The notes under the pieces were generated by a model that did not search any database, was not told the DNA's origin, and saw nothing but the letters and a program-made list of their open reading frames with translations. Source: Skeletonema tropicum (lineage: Eukaryota; Bacillariophyta; Thalassiosirophyceae; Thalassiosirales; Thalassiosiraceae). From it: a DNA stretch of 64,000 nucleotides. This document shows positions 23,825 through 32,480 of this stretch, one piece after another. Location of the stretch: NCBI GenBank assembly GCA_037178625.1, contig CM074131.1, positions 2,976,001 through 3,040,000 of the forward strand, in the 5' to 3' direction. Position 1 is the first letter of the stretch. Each line of letters opens with the position of its first letter. Made by a program: the position numbers and the translations under genes.

Positions 23825-25175
23825 TTACGCATTGCTTCGCATTATTCTTTTGGAGAAGATGCATTGCTCCTCGCAAGTATTTTCCCACTCTCCATCACCA
23901 TTTTTACCTCTAAACATGAATGTGTTTTCAAGCCCAAGCGCAAGTCTGGACTTGGCAATGAAGCCACTGAATGTAGATGCAGGATTTCCAATAAAGACGG
24001 TGCTCATGATCCCCAATGTAATGTCGCCACCGATCCACTTTGCTCTATTCGGCACTAATCGTAATTGTGGACCAATATCTGGGTCATTCAGCAATCTTTC
24101 TGCGACAGATAAATCTTGTCCATCAGAGATGAGCACAATTGGGTGCTCTAACATCCCAAGAGGACGCAATATTGCCTTAACGTATTCAGGATGCATATCC
24201 AAAGCTGCGATTGGATCACATCCTGATCTCGCACATATCTTTCCAAGTAGCTGCATGCCACTTTTTCGCTCTAGCGGCCGTGAATTGAAAGACCGGCTAT
24301 GGATGACAGAGTATACCTGCGATCTCTTACCATTACCGAACAACTCATCAAGACCAATGCACATGTTTCTTACTTTTTTGTTCTCTGAATTCGCACCCTC
24401 GCCGTCATTATAGTGTCGAAAAAGATTGCGGATATGATATGTCTGGAAAGCAATGTACCCTTCTAGGTCATCATCAGTATCAGTAGTGTAGATGAAAATG
24501 TTCTTCGCGTCCCTTCGAACTACGTTGGTATATTTTGGCAATTCTTCGTGCGTGATAATTTTGATGCAAAATGTCTTCTCCATATTATATTTCCACGCAT
24601 CGACATCACCTTCTTGAATCGACATGAAGAAGGAGGTAATTACAGGAAGAGCCCAACTGTCTATGACTACGCCTACAATCCTCCCCGTCTTTCTTGCCTT
24701 TTCTAATGCATGCAAAAATCCAAGCAGTTTGTTACCAGTCCTACCAAAGGGATCTTGGCCCTCGATGAGAAAGATGGGGTCATCGAACCCCACTGCAGTT
24801 GGGCATTGACTTGTATATGTATTGATACTTTGCTGTTCTTTTTCTGGAGGTATTGCAGCCATTCTACCACACACTTCGAGAGGAGGCATTGTAAATATGT
24901 CTCGTGCTGCCATCGGCCTATCTATCGGAGAAAACACTTCATCATCCTGCATTGAATTCTGATTGCTAATGATATCATTATTGCTGCCTCCTGTCAATGA
25001 TTTCTTGTAATATACTTGTACGTGTTTGCGGTGGAGATATTGGGTGGTCATTATTATTGCCATCTCTAAACCGTAGTTGCAGCAACAAGCATTGATACAG
25101 GATGCCTACAACTACGAGGACAGCCAAAGGTCGTACTCTGCTCATTGAAATGGTCTTTGGTGCAATCTCGAGCAT
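23825..25175 (-). CDS. type II membrane glycosyltransferase-like protein (GT1), one frame break
   Basis: A short N-terminal frame (25175 to about 24990) encodes MLEIAPK and a signal-anchor helix (PLAVLVVVGILYQCLLLQL). The main frame (to 23825, about 400 codons) carries FGRTGNKLLGFLHALEKA, YSVIHSRS and GNPASTFSGFIAKSR. A G-R-x-G-N motif near the start and N-P-x-S-T-F-S near the end recall GDP-fucose-using GT-B enzymes, so a Golgi fucosyltransferase-like role is the best inference. The two parts are one base out of phase near 24985-25000; no intron fits well, and a consensus error is likely. A broken paralogue lies at 32.4-34.3 kb. The YR retroelement lies between its start and gene A. Confidence 0.65.
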
Positions 25176-25418
25176 TTAAAGCTTCTTTAGATAGATCCAG
25201 TGCACCGGAGATTCCATAATAATATGTTATGTATGTTGTCCAGAGATCAGATTTCTCCCAACAACAAAAATAACGAAATGCGCAGTATGGCTATTTATCA
25301 ACCCCTCCCAACCCCTGATCTCTCCAGATGACCGATGATAATGCCTCCTGCCTTCGAGCACAAAGCCTAAAGGGCCATCGATGATCTAATGACCATTACT
25401 TACGCCTTACGCGGCATC

Positions 25419-25555
25419 TTGTGGTGATGGACAGACGACTGAAGACGGTGTGAATCTTCCTCTTTTCCCAAGGCTTGGGTAGACGACAATGCTCATTCCT
25501 TTTGCGATTCGCACCGTCTAACCAAGCACTCAATGCTAGTGTGGTTTGACGATCG
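25419..25555 (+). repeat. A1 split direct repeat (5' end of element)
   Basis: 137 bp, begins TTGTGGTGATGG; identical to A2 except A versus G at 25552/28239. Confidence 0.92.
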
Positions 25556-26784
25556 CGTTTGATGGCAACAACAAAACTTTGTGGCTGGAAGAACCAAAGC
25601 GACATGCAATCCTTGTGCTTCTAAAAGGATGGCTCCGAACGAGCAGACGCACAAACAGGGGTATTCCTTTTGACGAATTCCGGTCAGTTCTATCCAAAAT
25701 TCGACACGCCTTCATCTCCATCCCCGCGGGCAATGGATTACTATCCCCATGCAACAGAATTCTCAAGTTAGAACCGAAGTTTGTCCACCTCCAACGCAAC
25801 AAGACTTTGTATGATACCATCGCAGCCATCCGCACCTTCATTCGTGACACAGCGTGCAATCCAACAAAATGCAAACAGTTGGTGCCAGGTCATCCACATT
25901 TCATTGGAATTGACGATGCATCTGGCCACGGAGTTGGAGGTATTGTTGTGGGGGAACGTGACGCTTGCATTCCTACCGTTTTTCGTTTGGAATGGCCCCA
26001 ATCAATACGAGATAACTTGGTATCTGAGGAAAATCCCAATGGCAGCATCACAAACTCGGATTTGGAAATGGCAGGACTCCTGCTGCTGTGGTTCGTAATG
26101 GAAGAGGTGTGCCCCGAGCTAGCTTGCAAACACTTTGCTATGTTCAGTGATAATCAACCAACTGTCTGCTGGGTAGCTCGGTTAGCTTCGAAGAATTCAG
26201 CGCTGGCGATGTATATGCTGCAGATCCTCGCTTACCGTCTCAAACTGTCTGAGACTTCTCCCCTCATCCCGCAACACATCAAGGGCGACCACAACGCAAT
26301 CACGGATATTCCATCTCGTTCGTTTGGAAGTGTCCCAAAATGGCATTGCAAAAATGATGAGGAGTTACTCACCTTGTTTAATTCACGCTTTCCCTTGCCC
26401 TCGCAGAACTCCTGGAGAGTCTTCCAGCTATCAAACGAGATATCTACGAAAGTGATTTCGCTGCTGCTGACAAAGCGTTTCGATCTGGACGAGTGGAAGC
26501 GACTACCAACGCTAGGGAAACATATTGGCAATACTGGGTACGCTACTGCCAACCTTTGGGAGTGGACCCTCACCTTTCGTACAGCTCCACCACTTACCAG
26601 CATCGGGCAAGAGTGCTCACAGGTTTTGGAGCAAGAGTCAGAAGTGGATTCTACGGCAGAGGCCGCCAAATCAGAGCTGACTCGGCAATTAGCGCTATCA
26701 CGGCCGTTGGGCAGACCATCTCGTTGGACACAGGGGTCAACCCAACCAAGGACGATGGAGGATCCAAGTTCATTTTCCCGCTAA
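25556..26784 (+). pseudogene. RT C-terminus and RNase H of the YR retroelement (5' truncated)
   Basis: The frame is open from 25546 but begins inside A1 with no start codon; it is the tail of a longer polyprotein. RHAFISIPAGNGLLSPCNRIL matches the segment after RT in DIRS-like elements. RNase H follows, with candidate acidic residues D (GIDDASG), E (NSDLEMAG), D (MFSDNQPT) and D (ITDIPSR), in the order needed for catalysis. The reverse transcriptase fingers and palm, with the YxDD box, are absent. The last 290 bases overlap the recombinase frame, which is usual for this group. Confidence 0.82.
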
Positions 26785-27650
26785 GAGTAATGTTTGATGG
26801 ATGGCGGAAGGACGACCCTATGCAGGAAAAGAAACTCCCCGTCGAGGCGGATGTTCCGGAATACATTGCAAATATCGGCAGGCAAGCCACCGCGACGCCT
26901 CTTCAAGCTAGCGTAGGGGACTTGGTTCTGATTGCCTTCTACTATCTCCTACGCATTGGCGAATATACGGGTAAACCATCACGAAATTCATCAAAACAGA
27001 CGGTGCAGTTTAGAGTAAAGGATGTCACGTTCTTCAAACGGGATGATGCTGGCAGGCTACGTCAGCTACCACGAAATTCACCAGACCACATCATAATGTC
27101 GGCCGACTCTGCAACGCTCAAACTGGACAATCAGAAAAATGGATGGAAAGGAGTGTGCATTCATCACCAAACAAATGGGGATTCCTTTTTGTGCCCGATT
27201 AGGGCCTTGGGCCGACGGGTGTGCCACATCCGTGCGCACACGAAGAATATTAACGCCACTCTATCTACGTTTTTTGTGAAAGGCAAACCACAAGAAGTAA
27301 ATCACAACCACATCTCGTCAGCGTTGAAGTTGGCTGCGGCTGCTTTGGACTACCCATCTTGCAAAGGCATCCCAATTGACAGAGTGGATACGCATTCACT
27401 TCGATGCGGTGGCGCTAATGCACTATCGTTGTCTGGCTATTCCGACCGTGAAATACAAAAAATGGGACGCTGGCGCAGCGCAACGTTTCTAGAATACATC
27501 AAAGAAAGCCTATACGACTTCTCTGTAGGCATGTCGACTAATATGAAGCGAACTTTCAACTTTGTCAACGTGGAAGGAGGGGTCTTCAGAGATGTCACGA
27601 GTGATATTATCAACACAGCTTACACTGTTGCATCCTCCGAACAACAGTAA
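26493..27650 (+). CDS. tyrosine recombinase (YR) of the retroelement
   Basis: About 385 codons; the first codon shown is GTG, and the true start is uncertain because the frame overlaps the RNase H frame. The catalytic pattern is visible: Arg I in YYLLRIGEYTG (about residue 157), HSLR (H-x-x-R) in DTHSLRCGGANALS, then MGRWRSATFLEYI with Trp in the His/Trp position and the nucleophilic Tyr. Such enzymes integrate a circular DNA copy of DIRS-order elements. The frame has no internal stop, so it may still be functional. Confidence 0.85.
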   Translation: MEATTNARETYWQYWVRYCQPLGVDPHLSYSSTTYQHRARVLTGFGARVRSGFYGRGRQIRADSAISAITAVGQTISLDTGVNPTKDDGGSKFIFPLRVMFDGWRKDDPMQEKKLPVEADVPEYIANIGRQATATPLQASVGDLVLIAFYYLLRIGEYTGKPSRNSSKQTVQFRVKDVTFFKRDDAGRLRQLPRNSPDHIIMSADSATLKLDNQKNGWKGVCIHHQTNGDSFLCPIRALGRRVCHIRAHTKNINATLSTFFVKGKPQEVNHNHISSALKLAAAALDYPSCKGIPIDRVDTHSLRCGGANALSLSGYSDREIQKMGRWRSATFLEYIKESLYDFSVGMSTNMKRTFNFVNVEGGVFRDVTSDIINTAYTVASSEQQ

Positions 27651-27926
27651 GGCTGAGGAATCTGATCCTGCTATTTTTAGTGAATGAAAGTATATCAAAC
27701 TCGACAAACTAGATAACAGCTCGGAATATCACCTCTTGACAGAGCCATCCCAAACTCCTTTCGTCTACTTGGCTTTTCAATCGATCTGTGTCGATACCTT
27801 GATCACGCCGGCCTGATACATGCCGCCGTGTCTTCGTCATCGCTGGGTGGGGTGCTCACGATTTCCAATCCTCCAAAACTCAACTCCCAAGTTGTGTGGA
27901 CTGACAAACAGTCCGGTGCCGGTGGG

Positions 27927-28105
27927 CTCGCAGAGGCACAATCTGGGAGGGTGTGGGTTTGCATTAGTAGATTTAACCCACACAGTTTTGGCACCCCAAC
28001 ACAGATCTCTTTCTCTTTTGTCATGTGACAGTGGATTGTCACAGCGACTAGTATCCATTGAGTGTAAGGAGACGAGCAAGAACCTAGGTCCAGTCTGTGA
28101 CTTGA
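27927..28105 (+). repeat. B1 split direct repeat
   Basis: 179 bp, begins CTCGCAGAGGCAC, ends GACTTGA; essentially identical to B2 and directly adjoining A2. Confidence 0.9.
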
Positions 28106-28242
28106 TTGTGGTGATGGACAGACGACTGAAGACGGTGTGAATCTTCCTCTTTTCCCAAGGCTTGGGTAGACGACAATGCTCATTCCTTTTGCGATTCGCA
28201 CCGTCTAACCAAGCACTCAATGCTAGTGTGGTTTGACGGTCG
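28106..28242 (+). repeat. A2 split direct repeat
   Basis: 137-bp copy of A1, placed between B1 and B2; separated from B2 by 46 bp. Confidence 0.92.
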
Positions 28243-28288
28243 TAGTAGTTAGTTAAGCGACCCACTCCCCACCCTTTGACCAACGGGC

Positions 28289-28467
28289 CTCGCAGAGGCA
28301 CAATCTGGGAGGGTGTGGGTTTGCATTAGTAGATTTAACCCACACAGTTTTGGCACCCCAACACAGATCTCTTTCTCTTTTGTCATGTGACAGTGGATTG
28401 TCACAGCGACTAGTATCCATTGAGTGTAAGGAGACGAGCAAGAACCTAGGTCCAGTCTGTGACTTGA
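28289..28467 (+). repeat. B2 split direct repeat (3' end of element)
   Basis: 179-bp copy of B1 at the 3' terminus; followed at once by GCATC, the same five bases that precede A1. Confidence 0.9.
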
Positions 28468-28724
28468 GCATCAGCCAGATCGCACGAGCGAGGTATCAGG
28501 TGAAAAAATGTCTTCTCTTTTTCCTCTTTCGCATCCGACGATGACTCCGGTATTCGAATGTCGTTTCGGACAAAGAATTGAGATGCATGGGATCTTCCAG
28601 AAAATTGAGTCGAGCGAGCGTCCTTGAAAGTTGTTGTTGGCGAGGAGCCCTCATCCTTGCTATCCACTTCATGTTCATTTTATCATGCCTACTGCTCGAG
28701 CAAGCTGTAACTACGGCAAGATAA

Positions 28725-29713
28725 ATGATGATTCCCTATGCCACCGATGGTATAGGTTTAGTGCCTACGGGTAATCCTTTCAAGATTGAGATGACCCTAC
28801 TTGCCAGGTCCCATCGACGTGCTCGTCGAAACGTCTACAAAACACTGCGTCGTTCGAGAGAAGCTGAGTAAACGATCGGAGCTTGCTGTCGGTGATAGCA
28901 TCATCTCCGTCAATGATATTGCTTTTGACAAAATCGCCGAAATAGAGGAAGGAGTGAGAGCATGGATGCATATATTATTTCAGGAGCATAATGTGAGGAG
29001 ATTGATTGTTCTCCGCAGCGACACCGCTGGGAATGCATGGAGACGCCACGCTGAAAGTCCACCACACATCTACTGTTCATCTATCAGAGGCTGGTCTCGC
29101 AGAAGGATATCCGCATGAATCTCCTGATACCACTACCTCGAAGACATGTAAAATCAGATGGAAAGACGAGCACTTGCTTCAAGAAGCGGCTTTATTGTGG
29201 ACAGGTGGAGAAGGAAAGCGTCAGAACTCACAGTGTCTTGAAGCTATCAAGAGCTGCCTGCTAAATGACATTTCTCCGATTGAGATCGCTAGACATATTG
29301 GAAATGCGAGCAGCAAATTAGGACGCAATGACCAAGATGTGGAATTCAAGAGAGCTCAGGAATGTTGCAAACGTATCATGAAGTCTATGGAGAATCAGCA
29401 AGAGAATATGATAAATCGACGACTTTGTGCAGTGGCTCGCACTTGGAAAGCGGGCAAAGCATGCCCCCAAACTCACGAATGCAAAGCTGCAATCCGCAAG
29501 TGTATTATCGCAGGTATCCGCGCCGATTTGCTTGCGAGTCATGTCGCAAAGCAGTTCAACGGGGAAGATCGGGCAAGGGAATTTAAGAGAGTAATAGGAT
29601 GTGCAAAAAGGCTCGAAATCAGCATAGCCACTGAAAAGGGAGTCCAAGAGAGCAAGCGGCCTATCAAGAGCATCATAAACAACAGTCGAGGAAAAAGCAA
29701 GTTCCTGCAGTAG
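28725..29713 (+). pseudogene. gene A: PDZ domain plus two W/C-motif repeats, two frame breaks
   Basis: ATG ATG at 28725 opens MMIPYATDGIGLVPTG and FKIEMTL. From about 28800 the next frame gives PGPIDVLVETSTKHCVV, VGDSIISVNDIAFDK and RRLIVLRS, a PDZ domain related to the one at 14.8-15.1 kb. From about 29010 a third frame gives two copies of a roughly 62-residue motif: LLWTGGEGKRQNSQCLEAIK...C and TWKAGKACPQTHECKAAIRKC. These repeats are shared with genes B and C. Both shifts are one extra base. It could be a live gene with sequence errors or a decaying copy. It starts 258 bp after the retroelement. Function unknown. Confidence 0.55.
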
Positions 29714-30081
29714 AAGTTGAAGAAAGAAAGTTGGTATGCAAGCTATCATTTGAGTTTCGCAAGGAATAGCTTGTAGTATTTGTTCAGTTTAAGTAGCATA
29801 TTTAGGGAATGAATTTATCATGTATTGCATAGTGTCTATTTATGTAATGAAGAGGCAACGGCATGTTGGATAAGTAGAAATGGGTACAGCAAGATCTGAA
29901 CACGAGAAAGATCAAAAAATGGGACAAGAAAACTTGATTGACTGAGGTACGACTGATCTCTTCGGCGAACCCGGATGCCGATCATGTCAGAGGAGCGAGC
30001 AATCATGACGGCCGTTGCTCATAAATTTCACTTTGACGTGATAAAGACAACGCTCCTTCTATTACTACTACCTTGATTAAT

Positions 30082-31050
30082 ATGCCTCGCTTTAACAAGA
30101 TCTTGCCCCCCGAAGACAGCGCCGAATTGGAAACGCTAGTCGACAAAGAAGCGACACGCGAGGAGGACCCTAAGGAGACACGTGCTGAAGGTGATCGGAA
30201 GATTATTGGCAGCACCGTGAAGGCACCTGTGGCCCTCAAACACTCCTTCCAAACACGCGGATGTGCCATGCACCAACACGCTGCCGAGGCCAAGATCTTG
30301 AATCACGAAGATGACGCCGACTTGGAGTCGCTTGTCGATGAAGAAGAGGCACGTGAAGAGGACCCGGATGTCATCCAGGAGACCCGCGACGCAGCTGCTG
30401 AAGGCGATCGGAAGGTTATTGTCAGGATCGTGAAGGCGCCTGTTATTGGATCGGAGGAAGATAAGCGTTTGCTAGAGGAGGTTGCTACGAACTGGACATG
30501 TGGCAAGTCATGCTCTCAAACTGCACGTTGCACTTCGGCTATTCGTAACTGCCTCGTCCAAGGAATGAAACAGGTGACGATTGCTGATTATGTTGCATAC
30601 CACGCGGTACCATTGGAAGATCAAGCCGTTGAGTTTGAGAGAATCAAAGCAGTTGCCAGAAGAATCAAGAAGTCTTTGAAAGAGTCAGGTGAGGGTGCTG
30701 CTTCCAAGGGTGTTCCTTACCAACGCCGTGGGGCCGTCCTTGTCCGTGGCGATGCTTTGGAGAAGTCAGTCGAAGCGGCCATGGCTTCACTCAGCATCTC
30801 TTCAAAGGTGAAGGATGCCGACGATGCCACGCAAAGCCAAGGCAGTCCCAATCTCACGACGACTAATCAAGTGAAGAACGAGCAGCATTGGATGGTGATG
30901 TGGAAAAATGCTAGGGCCGAATTGAAGCAGTTGAGGGAGGAGCTCAAGGGTGAGACTGATGAAGAAGTCATGGATGAGTTGAAGAGCGATATTGACGGAT
31001 TGAAGAAGAAGAGAGATGAGTGGGCTGTGCTTTTGGGGATAAAGGAATAG
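30082..31050 (+). CDS. gene B: W/C-motif family protein
   Basis: 322 residues; the frame is open to a TTG at 30073, first ATG 30082. No known family recognised. N-terminal acidic segments are internally duplicated: EDSAELETLVDKEATREEDP and EDDADLESLVDEEEAREEDP, each ending in a VKAPV box. The shared motif at about 137-200 reads NWTCGKSCSQTARCTSAIR, then NCLVQGMKQVTIADYV and AVEFERIKAVARRIKK; it looks all-helical with spaced Trp, Gly, Gln and Cys. The C-terminus is a coiled coil (LKQLREELKGETDEE) ending DEWAVLLGIKE. No signal peptide or TM. Likely soluble, possibly regulatory, but I assign no function. Closest relative in the window is gene C. Confidence 0.75.
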   Translation: MPRFNKILPPEDSAELETLVDKEATREEDPKETRAEGDRKIIGSTVKAPVALKHSFQTRGCAMHQHAAEAKILNHEDDADLESLVDEEEAREEDPDVIQETRDAAAEGDRKVIVRIVKAPVIGSEEDKRLLEEVATNWTCGKSCSQTARCTSAIRNCLVQGMKQVTIADYVAYHAVPLEDQAVEFERIKAVARRIKKSLKESGEGAASKGVPYQRRGAVLVRGDALEKSVEAAMASLSISSKVKDADDATQSQGSPNLTTTNQVKNEQHWMVMWKNARAELKQLREELKGETDEEVMDELKSDIDGLKKKRDEWAVLLGIKE

Positions 31051-31114
31051 AAAGTCGATGAGAGAATAGGGTTCTTTATCATTTGGTTGGTGTATTACAA
31101 TAGTGGGATAAGTG

Positions 31115-31185
31115 ATATCTAGATTAAGCCATATTCCACAACATCCTGTCTTCGCTTCTCACATGCTTCCTCCAGGCGAATGTGG
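31115..31185 (-). pseudogene. 3'-end fragment of a GT2-like gene
   Basis: The reverse strand reads RMLWNMA-stop, as at the end of GT2 (32414), and homology fades after about 70 bp. It was carried along by the segmental duplication, so the duplicated unit ended inside the GT2 gene. Confidence 0.65.
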
Positions 31186-31234
31186 CAGATCTGATCTGCC
31201 ATATGTCTGCCACACAAACTGGGGTCAGAGATAT

Positions 31235-32480
31235 GCTTCTTAAGTACTTGGGGGAATGAATGTATCATGTGTGTGCATGTGTCTGTGAAGAGGCAACGAC
31301 ATGTTTGATATGGGTATTTACTGTAAGATCTGAACACGAGAAAGATCTGCATCTAGGACAAGAAAACTTGACTGAGATGCGACTGATTGTTGAGTCGAAC
31401 CCGGATGTCGATCATGTCAGAGGAGCGAGCGATCATGGCGGCCGTTGCTCATAACTCTCACTCTGACGTGATAAAGCAACACTCCTGCTCTACTACAATT
31501 CTACCTTGACAAGTCATGCCCCGCTTCGAATTCGTTGGTGACGAAGAACTCCCCTCGACAGACTCCCCTTCCAAACAAAAGATGGCCAATACTCCTTCCA
31601 AACACTCGGCTGCGCCATGCACCAAACCCGCTACCGAGGCCAAGATCATGCCTCCCGAAGACGACGCCGACTTGGAGTCGCTTGTCGATGAAGAAGCAGC
31701 ACGTGAAGAGGACCCTGATGTCATTCAAGAGACCCGCGACGCAGCAGCGCATGCTGAAGGCGATCGGAAGGTTATCGGCAGCTCGGTCGTGAAGGCACCT
31801 GTTATTGGATCGGAGGAAGATCAGCGTTTGCTAGAGGAGGTTGCCACGAACTGGACAACTGGCAAACACAACTTGCAAACTGAGCGTTGCAATTCTGCGA
31901 TTCGTAACTGTCTCGTCCAAGGAATGAAACAGGTGACTATTGCTCATTATGTTGCATACCATGCGGTGCCAGTTGAAGATCAAGCTGTTGAATTTGAGAG
32001 AATCAGAAATCGTGCCAGTAGAATCAACAATAGCAAATCTATGAAGGAGTCAGACGGTAAAGTCTCTGTCCGTGGCGATGCTTTGCAGAAGTCAGTCGAA
32101 GCGGCCATGGCTTCACTAAGCATCTCTTCAGAGGCAAAGGATGCCAACGATTCCATGAAGAATCAGCAGCATTGGATGATGATGTGGGAAAATGCTGCGG
32201 TCACGTTGAAGAAGTTGAGGGAGGAGCTCAAGGGTGAGACTGATGAAGAAGTCGTGGATGAATTGAAGAGCGACATTGACGGATTGAAGAAGAAGAAAGA
32301 CTGAGTGGGCTGTGCTTTTGGGGATAAAGGAATATAAAGTTGGTGCAACGAATAGGTTCTTATCATTTGATTGGTCTTGGTGTATTACAATAGTGGGATA
32401 AGTGTTATCTAGATTAAGCCATATTCCACAACATCCTCTTCCAAAAGACACATCGCTTCTCACATACTTCCTCCCACTCG
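31235..32480 (+). repeat. segmental duplication, copy 2 (gene C unit)
   Basis: Counterpart of copy 1; its tail is the intact 3' end of GT2. Boundaries are approximate. Confidence 0.75.
31516..32304 (+). CDS. gene C: W/C-motif family protein
   Basis: 262 residues, ATG 31516, no intron. Paralogue of gene B with a different N-terminus (MPRFEFVGDEELPSTDSPSK) and one rather than two acidic EDDADLESLVDEE boxes. The W/C motif lies at about 112-175 (NWTTGKHNLQTERCNSAIR, NCLVQGMKQVTIAHYV). A central VRGDALQKSVEAAMASLSIS block and the C-terminal coiled coil are shared with B. An inserted C makes the frame stop at KKKKD, about nine residues earlier than B; the DNA downstream still encodes the lost tail in the next frame. 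Function unknown. Confidence 0.75.
   Translation: MPRFEFVGDEELPSTDSPSKQKMANTPSKHSAAPCTKPATEAKIMPPEDDADLESLVDEEAAREEDPDVIQETRDAAAHAEGDRKVIGSSVVKAPVIGSEEDQRLLEEVATNWTTGKHNLQTERCNSAIRNCLVQGMKQVTIAHYVAYHAVPVEDQAVEFERIRNRASRINNSKSMKESDGKVSVRGDALQKSVEAAMASLSISSEAKDANDSMKNQQHWMMMWENAAVTLKKLREELKGETDEEVVDELKSDIDGLKKKKD

Larger units (their letters stand above)
25419..28467 (+). mobile_element. internally deleted tyrosine-recombinase (PAT/Ngaro-like DIRS-order) retroelement
   Basis: 3,049 bp. The termini are split direct repeats in the order A1 - ORFs - B1 - A2 - B2, diagnostic for PAT/Ngaro-type YR retrotransposons. A1 and A2 are 137 bp with one mismatch; B1 and B2 are about 179 bp. B1 abuts A2 exactly (28105/28106), so a circle joining the end of B2 to the start of A1 would recreate the B1-A2 junction. 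The body encodes the end of an RT/RNase H polyprotein and an overlapping tyrosine recombinase. Gag and most of RT are missing: A1 runs directly into the RT thumb/connection at 25556. The copy is therefore non-autonomous but carries an apparently complete recombinase frame. GCATC flanks both ends. Confidence 0.88.
29795..31185 (+). repeat. segmental duplication, copy 1 (gene B unit)
   Basis: Promoter, gene B and a downstream tail match copy 2 at about 31235-32480. Shared landmarks are GGACAAGAAAACTTGA, TCATGTCAGAGGAGCGAG, the coding region and AAGCCATATTCCACAAC at the 3' end. Boundaries are approximate. Confidence 0.75.

Noticed and set aside
27837..28471. ORFs of 72-154 codons in 27.8-28.5 kb
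   Set aside because: They lie across the A and B terminal repeats of the retroelement and recur only because the repeats do.
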